Assembly (NCBI GenBank): GCA_963930645.1
Contig: OZ005648.1
Location: forward strand, 107,185,667 to 107,249,666
Source: Salticus scenicus
Taxonomy: Eukaryota > Arthropoda > Arachnida > Araneae > Salticidae
Direction: 5' to 3'
DNA: 64,000 bases
Shown piece after piece: positions 32,968 to 44,584 of this stretch; the stretch's first letter is position 1, and each line of letters opens with the position of its first letter. The translations under genes were made by a program, and so were the position numbers. Below the pieces are notes generated by a model. That model was not told the DNA's origin. It did not search any database and worked only from the letters and a program-made list of their open reading frames with translations.

Positions 32968-34685
32968 CACAAGTAACGTGGTAAAATTTTCAATATTACT
33001 TCATTCTAAATTATTTTCTAATTCTCTTGAAAATAAATAAATAAATAATACATACTGATAGAAAGTATTGTGCTACAACTTTGAAACTTCGCATGGAAAT
33101 GTGTATCGGCGAATAATTGAAATAATCAATCGTCCAGCATTAATGAGTATTCTTTAATCACATTCCTTGGGACCATGGAAGTCTCTGCGCAGGTGCGGAT
33201 TGAACGAGTCCAGTGTTAAAATAGGGGTAAAAATCTTGTCGTTGAGAGAAAATAAGCGATAAGAGAACCCCGAACGGATATTTACCGAATTCTAATCTAT
33301 CGGTCAACTTGGCACCCCTCCAAGATTTTGGACTCGTCTTCACTGCTAGTTTTTTTAAACATGGTTACATTATATTGTAGAAGCATGCAACACGCGCATG
33401 AACTGCTGCGTCATAGAGGCAATTTAAATAGACTGATGTACTAAATGACGGATATTTATAATTGGATTGACAGGTTCCATGCACGAGATTGACACAAAAT
33501 ATATCTTTCACATATATACTCGACGGCGTTATGAATCCAGGGTCGGGACTAGTCATATCATACGCCTGCGAAATACTGATTGGCCGAAGAGATAGGTCGG
33601 CTGGCATATTGGACGAAGCGATATGATAGATGCCAGCAGTTATTGAAACTAATGGTGCAGTTAAGGCATAGTAACTCGTGGCAGTGGTTCTGGTTCTTCA
33701 TGTACCCTTGAACTGGTCTGAGAGAAGATTGTGATAAGAGCAAATACGTCCACGCTAACAACGATTTTATCAACAATTTGACGGCAAGTTTCTAATCTAT
33801 AAGAATTGATATCAAGGAACATCATTTGGGAGACATTAAGCTAAAGTTGGGTTCAAGATTCGGTAATCATTACGGCGACTATCTCTGACACTTCTCCCTT
33901 ATTCTAATATTCAATGTCGTCTAGAATAATGCCACTCATGATCAAACTGGACAGCGTCCGAACGGAGGAATGGGAAGTCCCTTTTAGCGGTGAATTCAAT
34001 TTTTCATTTGATGCTGATGACCGCCGTATCGGTGGAAAACGAGGAGTTTATGATCGAAAATCGAACATTCGTTACAGAAAGTCGCACAGTTATTACATCT
34101 GGTATGTGGCAGCAATCTCCTGAGATAGATGATCGCTTTTACTCGTGCTACGAGGTATTCACACCACTCGCAATACGTTGATCGTATTTTTCAGGTAGTT
34201 GTGCTGCCCGGCCAGGTTCTGTTTTCAAGCACAATAGCGCTGTACCATATATTGTTCCATTATAATTACAATGTCTCAGAGATGTTAATGTCTCCAAATG
34301 ATCTGCCAGGTCTCGAAATGAGCACGTTTAGGATTTATTATGTAAGGTACTTCAGATGTTTCGGAATATCTTCGAATTAGTTCAGTAGTTACTGTATTTG
34401 CACCTACCACAGCAGGATACATGCTATAAAAATCGCGATGAGAATCGACTCCATTTCCTAACGATTATTTACCTGTATTGCGCTGCCAGGACTAGTTTTA
34501 ATATGTGCTGGAGTATAAATTCTTTGTATTGTCACACGCTAATAAAATGGTCCTTTGCTCCGATGTTTTGATGTACTCACCTACTAAACAATGTACGCAT
34601 GCCGAGTTTCATAGTTGTGGCTGAATTCTTTTTGAGCACATATTAATATATATTTTCCAATTCAGTGTATTTATCAACTATTCTA
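32968..34685. other. Intron sequence, partly of more balanced base composition
   Basis: From about 33140 to 34560 the base composition is visibly less AT-rich than its surroundings. Several medium frames exist, for example GEFNFSFDADDRR at about 33990 and VENEEFMIENRTFVTESRT at about 34030. None resembles a family I know. It may be an old unclassified mobile element. I do not call a gene. Confidence 0.35.
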
Positions 34686-35153
34686 TGCTTTTATCACACA
34701 AGGCGATTTTTCGCACGACTTTTGAGACGTTTGTTAATTTGAGCCAATTTTGTTGGCTCAAACTGCCTCAAAGCCTAGTGTAATAAAAGCTGCAAAAACG
34801 AACAATGTTTCTGGCTAGTCAAAAAAAGTTGTTTGTACGAGCAATTCCTCCTCCGATGATAAACCAATAAGATGATAACTCGTTATATGCGCCGAGAAAA
34901 AAAGGGGCCGGTGGCGGCGTGCAGTCATTCATTGTTTTCTTCATTCTACAGGAAGACTTCGCGTAGGCCCCGGAAAAGAGCGATAAGCAGATACTCCTTG
35001 AAATGTACTGAACACTGTGAAAGCCTGATTTTTTGACGATCTATGACTCAACTTTTGCAACCTTCTTTCTGATTTCGGCCTTCAGAAATTGGAGTTGAAA
35101 TTGGCTGAAATAAAAGTTGTGTAAATTTTTTTCGTGTGTTGTGTAATAGCAAC
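34686..35153 (-). repeat. Harbinger-type MITE, copy 2 (opposite orientation)
   Basis: The left end TGCTTTTATCACACAAGGCG and the right end GTGTTGTGTAATAGCAA match the ends of the MITE at 32530. The interior matches it in inverted orientation (GAGCCAATTTTGTTGGCTC; GACTCAACTTTTGCAACC). The 3-bp duplication is no longer visible. Confidence 0.7.
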
Positions 35154-35291
35154 ATGAATGGAATTTTACGAAACAGTTTCTTTATTTTTATTTAATTGTG
35201 CACATTACGGAAAAGAATTTTTATGATATATTTCGATACTTTTATTTTCAATTGCAGTTTTAAAGTAACAGTGATTTTTATTTTTGGGCAG

Positions 35292-35476
35292 TGATGCATT
35301 TCAATTTTGTTCTGAATTCTACTCAAAGACAGGATAATAAAACTATACCGAAATACAATATACCTGGCAATCCTAGTGTACAAATAGCCATACATTCACC
35401 CTATTTCTTGCCAAGTCCTTTCCTGGATGGGATGAGCTATATTGGAGGAAGAGCCTACGAAGTGAGATTGAAGATG
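35292..35476 (+). CDS. DEG/ENaC sodium channel, exon c (palm/beta-ball)
   Basis: The acceptor TTTTTGGGCAG ends at 35291 and the donor GTAACC follows 35476. The 185 bases encode MHFNFVLNSTQRQDNKTIPK, then VQIAIHSPYFLPSPFLDG and GGRAYEVRLKM. The pattern (LxxxLNx, then VxIHxPxxxPxxxxG, then GxxYxVxxxM) is the central DEG/ENaC signature, which makes this one of the strongest exons. The first two bases complete a split codon with exon b; the end is in phase 0. Neighbouring intron DNA contains Harbinger-type elements on both sides. Confidence 0.85.
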
Positions 35477-35781
35477 GTAACCTCATTAAAATATTTCTAT
35501 TAGTATCAATTTAATTTGTTTGAAGGTTTTGTGGATTATAACAAAAAGTTCTCTTAGGCCAATATTCACCAACTTCTTAATACTCGGATTAAACCTCGGA
35601 TCAGCGGTAATCGCTCGATCATACGGAAATCGGTATTCTCCAACGAAAATCCACAGTTCACCGGCTACTTTAACACTTCGTTTTTGATCCTGGAATATCG
35701 GAGGATTAACAGAGTTAATTCTCGGATCTTTTCGTAACGCATGCGCACTCCGCAGCTCAGCTTCGTAAACAAATAACAAAC

Positions 35782-36002
35782 ATGGCTGACGTTGACGATC
35801 TATTCTCACTAGATGATATTGAAAGCTTAGAACTATTGGAAACATTTGAAAGAAGGAAAAGGACGATGCATCAAATTAGAGAAAATAATTCGGATTCTTT
35901 ATCGATTAAATAAAGATTTCGTGGAATTTCTAATACGAATGTTAGATAACAGGCTGTCATCTGCCACAGAAAAAAATAATGCATTAAATTCGGCAAAAAA
36001 AA
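35782..36002 (+). pseudogene. Harbinger transposase, N-terminal remnant
   Basis: Starts MADVDDLFSLDDIESLELLE, then breaks frame and continues LNKDFVEFLIRMLDNRL and SSATEKNNALNSAKKK. The second part matches the N-terminal helical block of Harbinger transposases (FSKExIxxLxxLLxxxLxxxTxRNxxLSPxxQ). The DDE catalytic domain is absent, so the element cannot move itself. Confidence 0.65.
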
Positions 36003-36124
36003 AAATTAATAGCTTTAAGATTCTCTTAATCATAACAATCAAAATTTTAAATCATAGCGTAAACAGCTGTCGTCTGCGTGATTATTCTTTTTAAAAATGT
36101 TCTACAGTAAAATTAATTCTTAAT

Positions 36125-36328
36125 TGATAACATATACATCAGATTTGTATGCTTGACTTAGAGTCCGCTTGTAAATCTTCGTCAGATAACGACAGATAGC
36201 ACATGACAGAATTACAATACGAAGAATTGGAGAAAACACCCAGGGCCAGCGCGGGAATCGAACCCGCTCTCCTACGCTCGAAGGCGATTAGGAGTGTGGT
36301 GACATATCCACTTGGCCACGGAGGGCCC
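36125..36328 (-). repeat. Second tRNA-derived SINE family, with 10-bp duplication
   Basis: Flanked by AATTCTTAAT (36115-36124, 36329-36338). On the minus strand the head has A-box text TGGCCAAGTGG, a loop CTCCTAA (CCT, arginine-like) and B box GGTTCGATTCC with a perfect T stem (GCGGG/CCCGC). The acceptor stem does not pair, so it is not a working tRNA gene. The tail of about 120 bases is not similar to the SINE at 30379. Inserted into the Harbinger element. Confidence 0.82.
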
Positions 36329-36639
36329 AATTCTTAATCCGTGTGTAAACAAAAGCGAAGTAAACAAGAGTATCAGTGTTGCCAATTTGCTTTTTATCCT
36401 TTCTGATCTTCTAATCCGATTGATTAGTTAATTGAAGCCGAATGGTGAATAAATGCTATCTTCGTTCTTGGCCAATCAAAAGGAAGCTTTTATTTCTCTT
36501 CCAGTTAATCCATGGATCACGTAATCGACTGATGGCGAATACCGTAGGAATTTAATCCAGTGTTAGCTTTGATTCTCAGATTTGCTGATCCACGGTTTAA
36601 TCCTCGATCAATGAAGTTTGGTGAATACGGCCCTTAGTG

Positions 36640-37410
36640 CAACTTTAGCATTGGACTTTTGAATTTCCGTCGCTATATTAGCGATACATTGTTTTCAACT
36701 TAAAAAAAAATTAAGCGCAATCTCTCCTACCGTATAAGGAGAGTTTGTGCAAAATAGCTCTCTTGGTTTTATTAAGTTGTTGCTTTAAATCATAGTATAA
36801 CAACAAAATAGTAATGGAAATGCATAGAAGAAGGATCACTTCAAAGCTATGCACCAACAGTTTAACAAAAAATTAAAATTTAGATTTTTTATAACGTTTT
36901 GTTGAATTATGCGCGAACTCTCCTAGCTCTACCTTATATAGATGCATCTTGACATATGTTAATGTCTATTAATTTTTGGGATCAACAGTTTAACAGGCGG
37001 CGCTGTTGTACAGTGATTTTCATAATTTAAGGAAGGGTTATATCTAAGGAACTACTGCGCAAAATTGATTAAAAATTTATATGTGGATGCACCTTGACAT
37101 AAGTTACTGGGAATCGACTTTTGGTATTAATTGCTCAACAGGTGGTGCTTCTATACAGTTATTTCCTCAGTTTAAGGGAAGTCTATATTTCAGGTGCTAA
37201 TGTGTATAATCAAACAACACTTAATATGTGAGAAAGCCATTATGAAACATTATGCCGATTCAATTTTGATCTATATCTACAAATAGATTGTGTTGTTATA
37301 GTGCAGTTTTTCACGAGAACGGGAATGCTATATTTCAACTTCCATGTCATTTAACTGCGCGAAACTTGATACATGAGATAACCATTATGAAAACGCATTT
37401 TTAAAGATGT
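36640..37410 (-). repeat. Family R relative: three tandem monomers of about 175 bp
   Basis: Repeated marks on the plus strand are ACAGTTTAACAGGCGGCGCT, GCTCAACAGGTGGTGCT, CACCTTGACATAAGTTA and TATATTTCAGGTGC-type segments. On the minus strand they match the body of family R (CGCCACCTGTTGAGC, CATGTCGGGGTGCAAC at 44255-44325). The usual family R ends were not found here. Confidence 0.65.
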
Positions 37411-37687
37411 TAGTTAAACTGCGTTTTTAAATATATTTTTGGAATAGAGATACACACATATATACGTTCACTAAACATACAAGGCGTTTTATTAAGTGGA
37501 ATACACATATACGTTCACTAAACATGAAAGGCGCCTTATTAAGTGGAACAGCAATGCGATTTGTTCTGTAGAACATACACGCTCCTTGTTTCTAAAATTA
37601 CATTATTTAGTCGTCTTGCAACTGAAATATATTTTATTATCTGACCGGAAACTATTAATATTATTATTATTATATTCTTAATTTTAG

Positions 37688-37786
37688 AGTGAGAGACACC
37701 TTCTTCCACCTCCATATCAAACAAATTGCACAGATTATATGAGCAGTTGGTACGCTAGAGGAGGAAAGGGTCCCATAAATCAAATG
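37688..37786 (+). CDS. DEG/ENaC sodium channel, exon d
   Basis: Acceptor TTAATTTTAG, donor GTAAGT. 99 bases in phase 0 at both ends encode SERHLLPPPYQTNCTDYMSS and WYARGGKGPINQM. LPPPY followed four residues later by Cys is the DEG/ENaC block that opens the cysteine-rich thumb (LPxPYxxxC). It directly continues exon c, whose GGRAYEVRLKM precedes this block in the family. No frame damage. Confidence 0.85.
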
Positions 37787-37855
37787 GTAAGTTATTAACC
37801 ACTACACACCTTCTCATATTTATAAGGACACTTGATGTTTTTGAAATAACTAATA

Positions 37856-40029
37856 CTAGCAGGCTTTTCCCGCTTCGCTGGCCACTAAATTTAAAGGAAA
37901 CTCGTTTCTATATAGCTTTATAAAAATAAAATAAAATAAATTACTGAAATTGTTCAAAAGCTCGCTCCAGGTCCCTGCTGCATTCAGCAGCGATTTGGTC
38001 ATCAACTGCAACTCGGGCGCTTGTCCCTATTACCTGCGACAATAGTTTACCAATGAGCTTCCGTTTAAGTGCTTATTATATAACAGTTTCGAAATAGATA
38101 GTATCGAAAAAATTGGAGTTTCCCTTTTATATTTGAATCCCAGTTACATGTGAACAACACTATACGTGTTGTTCACATGTAACTCGGACTGGACTCAAAG
38201 GTAACTGGGTTTAGACAACATAATATTTGCTTTTACGTTATTTCATATGGTTTTTTTTTTTTTTTTTTTTTTTTTTTTGTTTATCCAATCAACCATTAAA
38301 TGACAGCAATTTCACGCCAAATATTACAATATGCTGTGACCGGCTACGTCTGTCGCATGAGACAATTAATTTTTTGTGTTTATATATAATTCATGGGTTG
38401 TAAACCTGATAGTACAGCCTTAATATAGTTCTCTTTGGCGGCTTTTGAATTTTTGTCACCATTTTAGACTTAATCCATTGTAACAATAAGACTAAATCCC
38501 TTGTAACAATATGCTATGAGCGCTATTTCTGCCGTATTTTAGACAACTAATCTTTTTATGGTTATATATATATTCCCATTAAACATATTTTTATTTATTT
38601 ATTTAAATATTAATTTGAATTTTTCAAATATTTTTGTTCGACAGCGTGAGAGTGCAGTAACACACAGAGGTTCATTTGTTTGTATGATAAATTAGCATAG
38701 TGATTATTATATAAAAAAATAAATAAATAGGTAAACATTATCGTGTTACACAACTTTATTATGTCGCTCCATTGGCGGCTTTTGAATTTTTGTCGCCATA
38801 TTAGCGATAGTTTTTTTTTTTTTTTTTGTATGAAAAGGGGAAGACTATTTTGCTAATAATTTTATCAGACTCTTTTTTGTTTATACATAAGAATCCTTTA
38901 TATTCTGCTTATATTTTTTATGCTTTTTAGGTTTAAAATAGTGCTTGTTGAAATAAATTTCCTATCTTTAAAACTGCATTTGTTCTGTAAATTTTGTGTA
39001 AAAATAAATCATTTATGTTTTTATATATTTGATGCGCTACTTAGATTAAAATGTCTGTTGCTATATTAAACTTCTTGTCGAAAAACATTCGGTGTACTTC
39101 AACACCAAAATTTAAAAAATCGCCCAGCAGGATCTGTTAATGAAGCTGATAAAATAAAAATATGGTTCATAGAGTTTAAATAATCTATTTAAAAAAATTT
39201 TTAAACCCAAATTATTAATCTATCGTATCACATACATAGATATAGTAATAATATATAGATTGATCATTGGGGACAAAAAAGTGATTTCGCCGTCTTTTCA
39301 CTCGGGAAAAGACGGCGATTTTACCAAAATATGGCAGTCTTTCCCCGAGTGAATACACACGAGAATATGCACGAATGTTTTAGCAAATAAAATTCATGAA
39401 TAATTTATTTACTAAAGGTGAATGAAAAGTCCCGGATATAGTTTCAAATTCATTCTTCTTTTTTTTTTTTTTTTCTTCAATACCACTTAATGGCTGATTC
39501 TAAAGCTTTTTTTTCGGCATCAAAAATCTTTGCACGATAATATGGGGATGATAGATCTATATGTATTATTATATCTATGATCACATAAATCTTTTCGAAA
39601 ATAGAATAAAACTTAATTTGAAAAAAAAATAATAATAACTTTTGTTTATTAACCAAAATAATTGATGAAATTTGAAATGCAAGTTGGTTTTGTGTATATT
39701 ATATTTTTGTGTTCATGAGAGAAAATTTAAAAGAATTTGAAAACTGCAATTTTTAATCCCTTTTAAAAATCATGTGACTTAATGTGAAGCAGATTTTTCA
39801 TTTTTTTTCTCCTAACGGTTTCCGTACAATCGTCTGCTGTTGCCATCTAAAATTCATACTTTAGTTAATTTTAAAAAATCTAATTGTCCGATTGATAAGC
39901 TGTTTAATGCGTCGGATTTAAAAAAAATTTCCCTTTCATTTGCTATCTTATTTGTAACGATGCGACTGATATTTCTAATTTATTTTCTAATCTTTCTGAT
40001 TTATTTTCCTCATTTTAAATAAGTGTACG

Positions 40030-40060
<31 letters not shown>

Positions 40061-40612
40061 TTGTCGAAAAAAAATGGCAACAATTAAATCATGGATAAAA
40101 TGCTAAAATTTAAATGTTTTATCAGAAATTAGAAGGTTTTTATTTTCACATTTTAATTAATTAAGAAAAAACTAATCATCCGATTGATAAGCTGTTTAAT
40201 GCATCGGATTTACAAAAAATTTCCCTTTCATTTGGTGTCTTATTTGAAACGATGCGAGTGATATTTCTAATTTATTTTCTAATCTTTCTGATTTAATGTC
40301 CTCATTTTAAATAAATGTACTTTTTTTTTTTTAATTATTATTATTATTTTGTTGAAAAAAAAATTGGCAACAATTAAATTATGGATAAAATGTTAAAATT
40401 TAAATGGCTTTTTTTATCAGAAATTAGAAGGTTATGATTTTCACATTTTAATTAATTAAGAAAAAACTAATCAAAAATTCGAAAATCTGACTTCGATGTG
40501 CATAATGACCCTTCGGGATGCACCTTTGTGTTAAATCTCGTGGCTGCCCGAGCTACCGTTTTCGAGATCAGTGAAATATACATACAAATATTGCTCACTT
40601 AATAGTATAAGA
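37856..40612 (-). mobile_element. Non-autonomous Helitron, copy B
   Basis: The minus-strand 5' end is TCTTATACTATTAAGTGAGC (plus-strand end 40612) and the 3' end is CTAG (37856-37859), preceded by CCAGCGAAGCGGGAAAAGCC. It is inserted between A and T. It shares internal blocks with copy A (see 7-1487). It contains a T-run at 38250-38278, the duplicated GGCGGCTTTTGAATTTTTGT (38437, 38771) and a 292-bp tandem duplication (39880-40480). No coding capacity. Confidence 0.75.
39880..40480. repeat. Tandem duplication inside Helitron copy B
   Basis: Two units of about 292 bp plus the start of a third. The shared text starts CTAATTGTCCGATTGATAAG / CTAATCATCCGATTGATAAG at 39880 and 40172, and the third unit opens CTAATCA at 40467. 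It includes an (ATT)n tract at 40033-40061. Confidence 0.85.
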
Positions 40613-41200
40613 TAAAAGTAAAGGAGAACAAGATTATGACCTATAATACACAGTAAAGTAATTTACAACAACGTTAAGAAGTCAAAATTAAAAGTGAATT
40701 TCGCATACTGCAGTTTCCGTATTGTCAAGCGCACTGTCATCAGTCCAGAATAGCAAGACGGATTATTGCTCCTAAATGGCACGGGGAAGTGGATTCTAGT
40801 TCCATCAAAACGACCAATATAGAATCGTGGAGGAATTGAGCAATGGGAAAAGTGGGAAATACAGAGCTATGGAAAAAATGGGTCAAAAAATAATTAAATG
40901 TGGTTTTTTATAATAATTTCAGCAATTAGATAGACAGGGTACTGCGAAATCGTAATTAATGATATTTTTATGATTTTTATGAATATGGAAAGCTTTAAGA
41001 AAATCAATTCTATGTTAATATTTTTTAATACTTTGACCCGCAGATTATTTTAGATGAATTAAAGAATAATTATTCTCCCAACAATGCTTAGCAAAGGCCG
41101 ATTTGTTTATTTCTTGTTTCTGAACATAACCTATACATTCGAATTTGAGTTTTTATTGAATACGATAGTCCACAATAACAAGATATTCTATAGTTGAGAG
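40613..41200. other. Intron sequence without recognised features
   Basis: No gene or repeat was recognised. The last eight bases (41193-41200) are the left target duplication of the next hAT element. Confidence 0.4.
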
Positions 41201-41690
41201 CCGGTCTGTCCAACCCAAAAGACTTGGCGGGCCTCAACAGAAATCTACTTTATTCAGGTAGGCCGCACCGTATGTATATATGTGTATGTGTATATATGTT
41301 TGTGAGTGTATGAATCGTGTATGTATGTACTTTTTTCGGGGGAGGGCAGGGTGAATATTCAGAGCAGAATACATTAATTTAAAATACTTTCATTCATAGA
41401 TTAACAATAGAATCGTGAAAAATATATGACTGTACAATAATAACTATAATTTAAAAAAAAAATGAATATTGGATCTAATAATGTTTCATTACAGTAGTGT
41501 GATTCTTTAGCTATCATAATCGTTGAAATGTATTTTCACTTCGAAAAGCCACAATTTATTTACTAATTTTTAATTTGTTAATCAAAGTTGTCAAACTGTG
41601 AATATTGTTAATCTCTTCACGGGCCGCAGGCCGCAGGTAACTATGCAGAGGGCTGCATGCGGCCCGCGGGCCTTGGGTTGGCCGCTCCTG
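41201..41690. mobile_element. hAT-type non-autonomous element
   Basis: 490 bp flanked by GTTGAGAG (41193-41200) and GTTTAGAG (41691-41698), an 8-bp duplication with one change. The ends are CCGGTCTGTCCAACCC and, inverted, CAGGAGCGGCCAACCC. GC-rich GGGCCGC patches near each end (41252, 41640-41680) are typical of such elements. A TG-rich microsatellite lies at about 41270-41330. No transposase. Confidence 0.8.
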
Positions 41691-42003
41691 GTTTAGAGTG
41701 ACAATATGCCCTAGAAATTCGAGGAGAGTCCCTACTTTGAAATCAATTATATAAGTTTTAAAAAAGTGTAGCAAGGTGATTATTACAATTATTATCTTTT
41801 AGGTCCCCATTCACTTAAAGTAAAAAATGCTTTCTTAACTGGGTAATTGTAACATCTTTTTAAATATTATTTAACAGTCATTTGCAAAAGTTTAAGACCA
41901 CCCATAGGAAAATCAGATTTAATGGAATTCCGCAAAATAACATACATATTTTACAAATAAAAGAACAAAATAGATTGTGCATGGTTATTTTCTGTAATTA
42001 AAG

Positions 42004-43800
42004 TCAGTATTTTGTAGGACCTTCTTTGTTTTTAATAACTTGTGTAATCCTCTTAGGCATGCTATAATAAGAGACTTGCAGTAAGCTTTAGAAATGTCTG
42101 TGCACCAGACATGCTTTTTGCTTTAACAAGTGTGAGGTCGAGACTGTAGAGGGTCACCACAGTCTGTTTAAAATTAAGCTGGGCCCAGCAAAGCATTCAG
42201 TTGGGATGGTTAAATCGCTTCGGCGCCAGTGAATCGGCGAAATTTTGGCCCGGATTAGTTTTGTTTCGACATGGTGCTGCAACGAAGGAATTAAGTTGCG
42301 AGAGGTAGATGAATGGGAAGTGATATTAAAAGTTTGGTTGAAATGAAGAAAAGGGAAGTTGGTAGAAAGTAGTATGAGATGGAGATGATTTTCGCAAAAG
42401 GTGTGGTGTAGTGGAGTCTTGTTCGACGTCTGTCTTTGTCGTAGACTCTACGACAAAGTCTAAGGCTTAGAGTCTGGAGAAAGTATATTTCGGTAGTTGA
42501 GATTAAGTTGTGCTTAAGCTAAGTAGCTTGATGAGTGTTGTTGTACTTCAGTGCGAGTATTCGTGAATGGAAAATAGATTCAGTTGGGAATCCGCAGATC
42601 TGTTGAAAGTCACTGTATCTAAGTAAAGGACTGCATTCGTCTCTATAACTTCTACTATTCTGGAGTGAGATATTTCAAATTATCTAGATTAGTTATTATA
42701 TATTTATTTGCTAAAGTATTTATATCGGCTAACTGAGCTACAAAAACCAGATCAACCTCTCGTTACTCTACTTGAATAAACTCTTAGTTTTATTTTTATA
42801 TATCTGAGTCTCTGTGCTAATTTCATATTTAACACTTAAGTAGTTAAGTTAACTAAGTTAATCATTGAGGAATGGAGACCACGAATTCCTCACACAAGTG
42901 CCGTAGCAGTGGATGGTCGCTTTTCGGCGACTTTATTTTTTCCAATATACCACAGATTCTCTATTGGATTAAAATCTGTGCTGTTACTTGGCCAGTCAAG
43001 CCCTTTGATTTTCTGTGCCCTCAGATATTTCTTGACAATCTTCGCCCTATGACACGGATCCCCATCATGCATGAAAATTGAACATTTATGAACACGCATG
43101 TGAAGACATTGTGAACACTCACGTAACAAATTAAGGTACCGTTTTTCGTTCATAGTGTTTTTAGGTGGCACAAAATACAGACTAGCAGTACCGGACACAG
43201 ACATTACTTCCTATACCATTTGTCTTGGAGGATGTTTCACAGTTTGAATCGTATATCTCTCATCATATATTTTTTCTCCTTGGGCGGCGAACACTTGTAG
43301 CGCGTGTAGAAAATTTCTGCACTCTTGACTCATCCGAAAATAAGACCCTACTCCACTGCTGTACTGTCCAATTCTGATATTGTCTGGCAAAAGTCAGTCG
43401 TTTCTTTTTCATACTTGGAGTAAGTCGAGGTCTCCTTGTAAGTTTATGGGATGATAAACCAAAATCTTTGGCCAAACGTCTTGAAATAGTACTCAAACTG
43501 TCGTTGGTGCCTTTTGCAGCCAGAGAATGTCTAATTGTATTACAGGAGGTTCTTGGATCTCGTATGACCATCCTTCTTATCAGATGATCATCAAGTACAC
43601 TCGTTTTTCTAGGGCGACCGCTTCTCTTAAGGTCCACAAATTTTCCCGAAATTTGAAATTTACTAACAGCTTGAATCACAGATGTCTTGCTCACATTTAC
43701 CTGCGAACTTATTTGATGTTCAGAAAATCCAATTTTATGCAGGGTGACCTTTTATGCATTTCTGACCTTTTTGTAGCAGTAAGTGAAGGTTTTTACCCAT
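42004..43800 (-). pseudogene. Tc1-like transposase 2
   Basis: Reads from MGKNLHL (43800), after an early frameshift, through a HTH domain (SKTSVIQAVSKFQISGKF, then LKRSGRPRKT), a second HTH (STISRRLAKDFGLSSHK), and LFSDESRVQKFS with the first catalytic Asp. A frameshift in an A-run near 43265 and an in-frame TAG near 43213 follow. Then come MSVSGTASLYFVPPK, MHDGDPCHRAKIVKKY and DWPSNSTDFNPIENLW, with Asp and Glu separated by the usual 34 residues. The end SMPKRI, then KNKEGPTKY, lies beyond the solo LTR that interrupts the gene. Confidence 0.87.
42131..42894. repeat. Solo LTR
   Basis: 764 bp, starting TGTGAGG and ending CCTCACA, flanked by CAAG on both sides (42127-42130, 42895-42898). It contains AATAAA near 42775. 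No internal retroelement region is present, so it is the product of LTR-LTR recombination. It is unrelated in sequence to the gypsy LTR at 6020. It interrupts the C-terminal part of Tc1 transposase 2. Confidence 0.8.
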
Positions 43801-43843
43801 TACAATAATTACACAATAGCACTGTCTACGACCAAATACAACT

Positions 43844-43906
43844 AGTATGTTGTGGCCACCACAAGACTTTCTTCTATATTTTCCTATACATATTCAATCA
43901 GTAACA

Positions 43907-43940
<34 letters not shown>

Positions 43941-44412
43941 GATTTTTTTTTCTAAGTTTTTTTTTTGTTAAAAGTAAAAAAAATCGATAACTTTGTTTTA
44001 AATTATCACAGATTTATGGTTCAACCATTCGTTTTAAAGGTATTGACGAGATCTTTCGAATGATACCCATCTTCAAAATTTAACCCCCCTGGGGGGGTAC
44101 TTCCCCTCCAGGGGGGGAACCGATGCCCCCCCATGCACAAATTTTTTTTCCTAGTTAACTACTACTATTATCAATAATTCATATTAATTTTACAATCACA
44201 AGTTTAAAATAACTCTCATTATGCCCATTTATACGGAATTTTGTCCTATAAAATGCGATCACAGCGCCACCTGTTGAGCTATTGATCCCCAAATCTAATG
44301 GGCACCAGTTCATGTCGGGGTGCAACTAAATACCAAGTTTGGTTAAATTTCATTCATTGGTTCGTGAGATACAGCGTCCACAAAAAAATGATACAGACAG
44401 ACAGACAGACAC

Positions 44413-44447
<35 letters not shown>

Positions 44448-44584
44448 CACAGACAGACATTTTTTAAAAACTATCAATTCGTGTTCAGGACATCCCAAAA
44501 CGTGTAGATCCGTCAAAAAACGGAGGTCGAAAATTTTCGCGAATCCAATACTTTCTCTATATTACATATAGAAGAAAGTAATAA
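43844..44584 (+). repeat. Family R repeat, full-length reference copy
   Basis: 741 bp flanked by ACAACT (43838-43843, 44585-44590). Starts AGTATGTTGTGGCCACCACA, ends ATATAGAAGAAAGTAATAA. Near-terminal segments TTTCTTCTATATT and ATATAGAAGAAA are mutually inverted. The body has an A-run, G- and C-runs (44088-44134), one roughly 170-bp monomer, and a (CAGA)n tract (44394-44459). No coding frame. Because it sits in a dead Tc1 element with a clear duplication, both ends can be read. Confidence 0.82.

Larger units (their letters stand above)
35557..36633 (+). mobile_element. PIF/Harbinger element with internal deletion
   Basis: Flanked by TTA on both sides (35554-35556, 36634-36636). Terminal inverted repeats start GGCCAATATTCACCAACTTC on the left and GGGCCGTATTCACCAAACTT on the right arm, with a subterminal GGATTAAACC on both. 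It keeps only the N-terminal part of a transposase (35782-36002) and carries a SINE insertion (36125-36328). Confidence 0.87.

Noticed and set aside
36244..36328. A functional tRNA-Arg gene on the minus strand
   Set aside because: The T arm and boxes are good, but the acceptor stem does not pair and the segment ends exactly at a retroposition duplication.
28357..44459. (CAGA)n tracts as a CRISPR-like or regulatory array
   Set aside because: They are simple repeats at a fixed place in family R; the genome is eukaryotic and there are no spacers.
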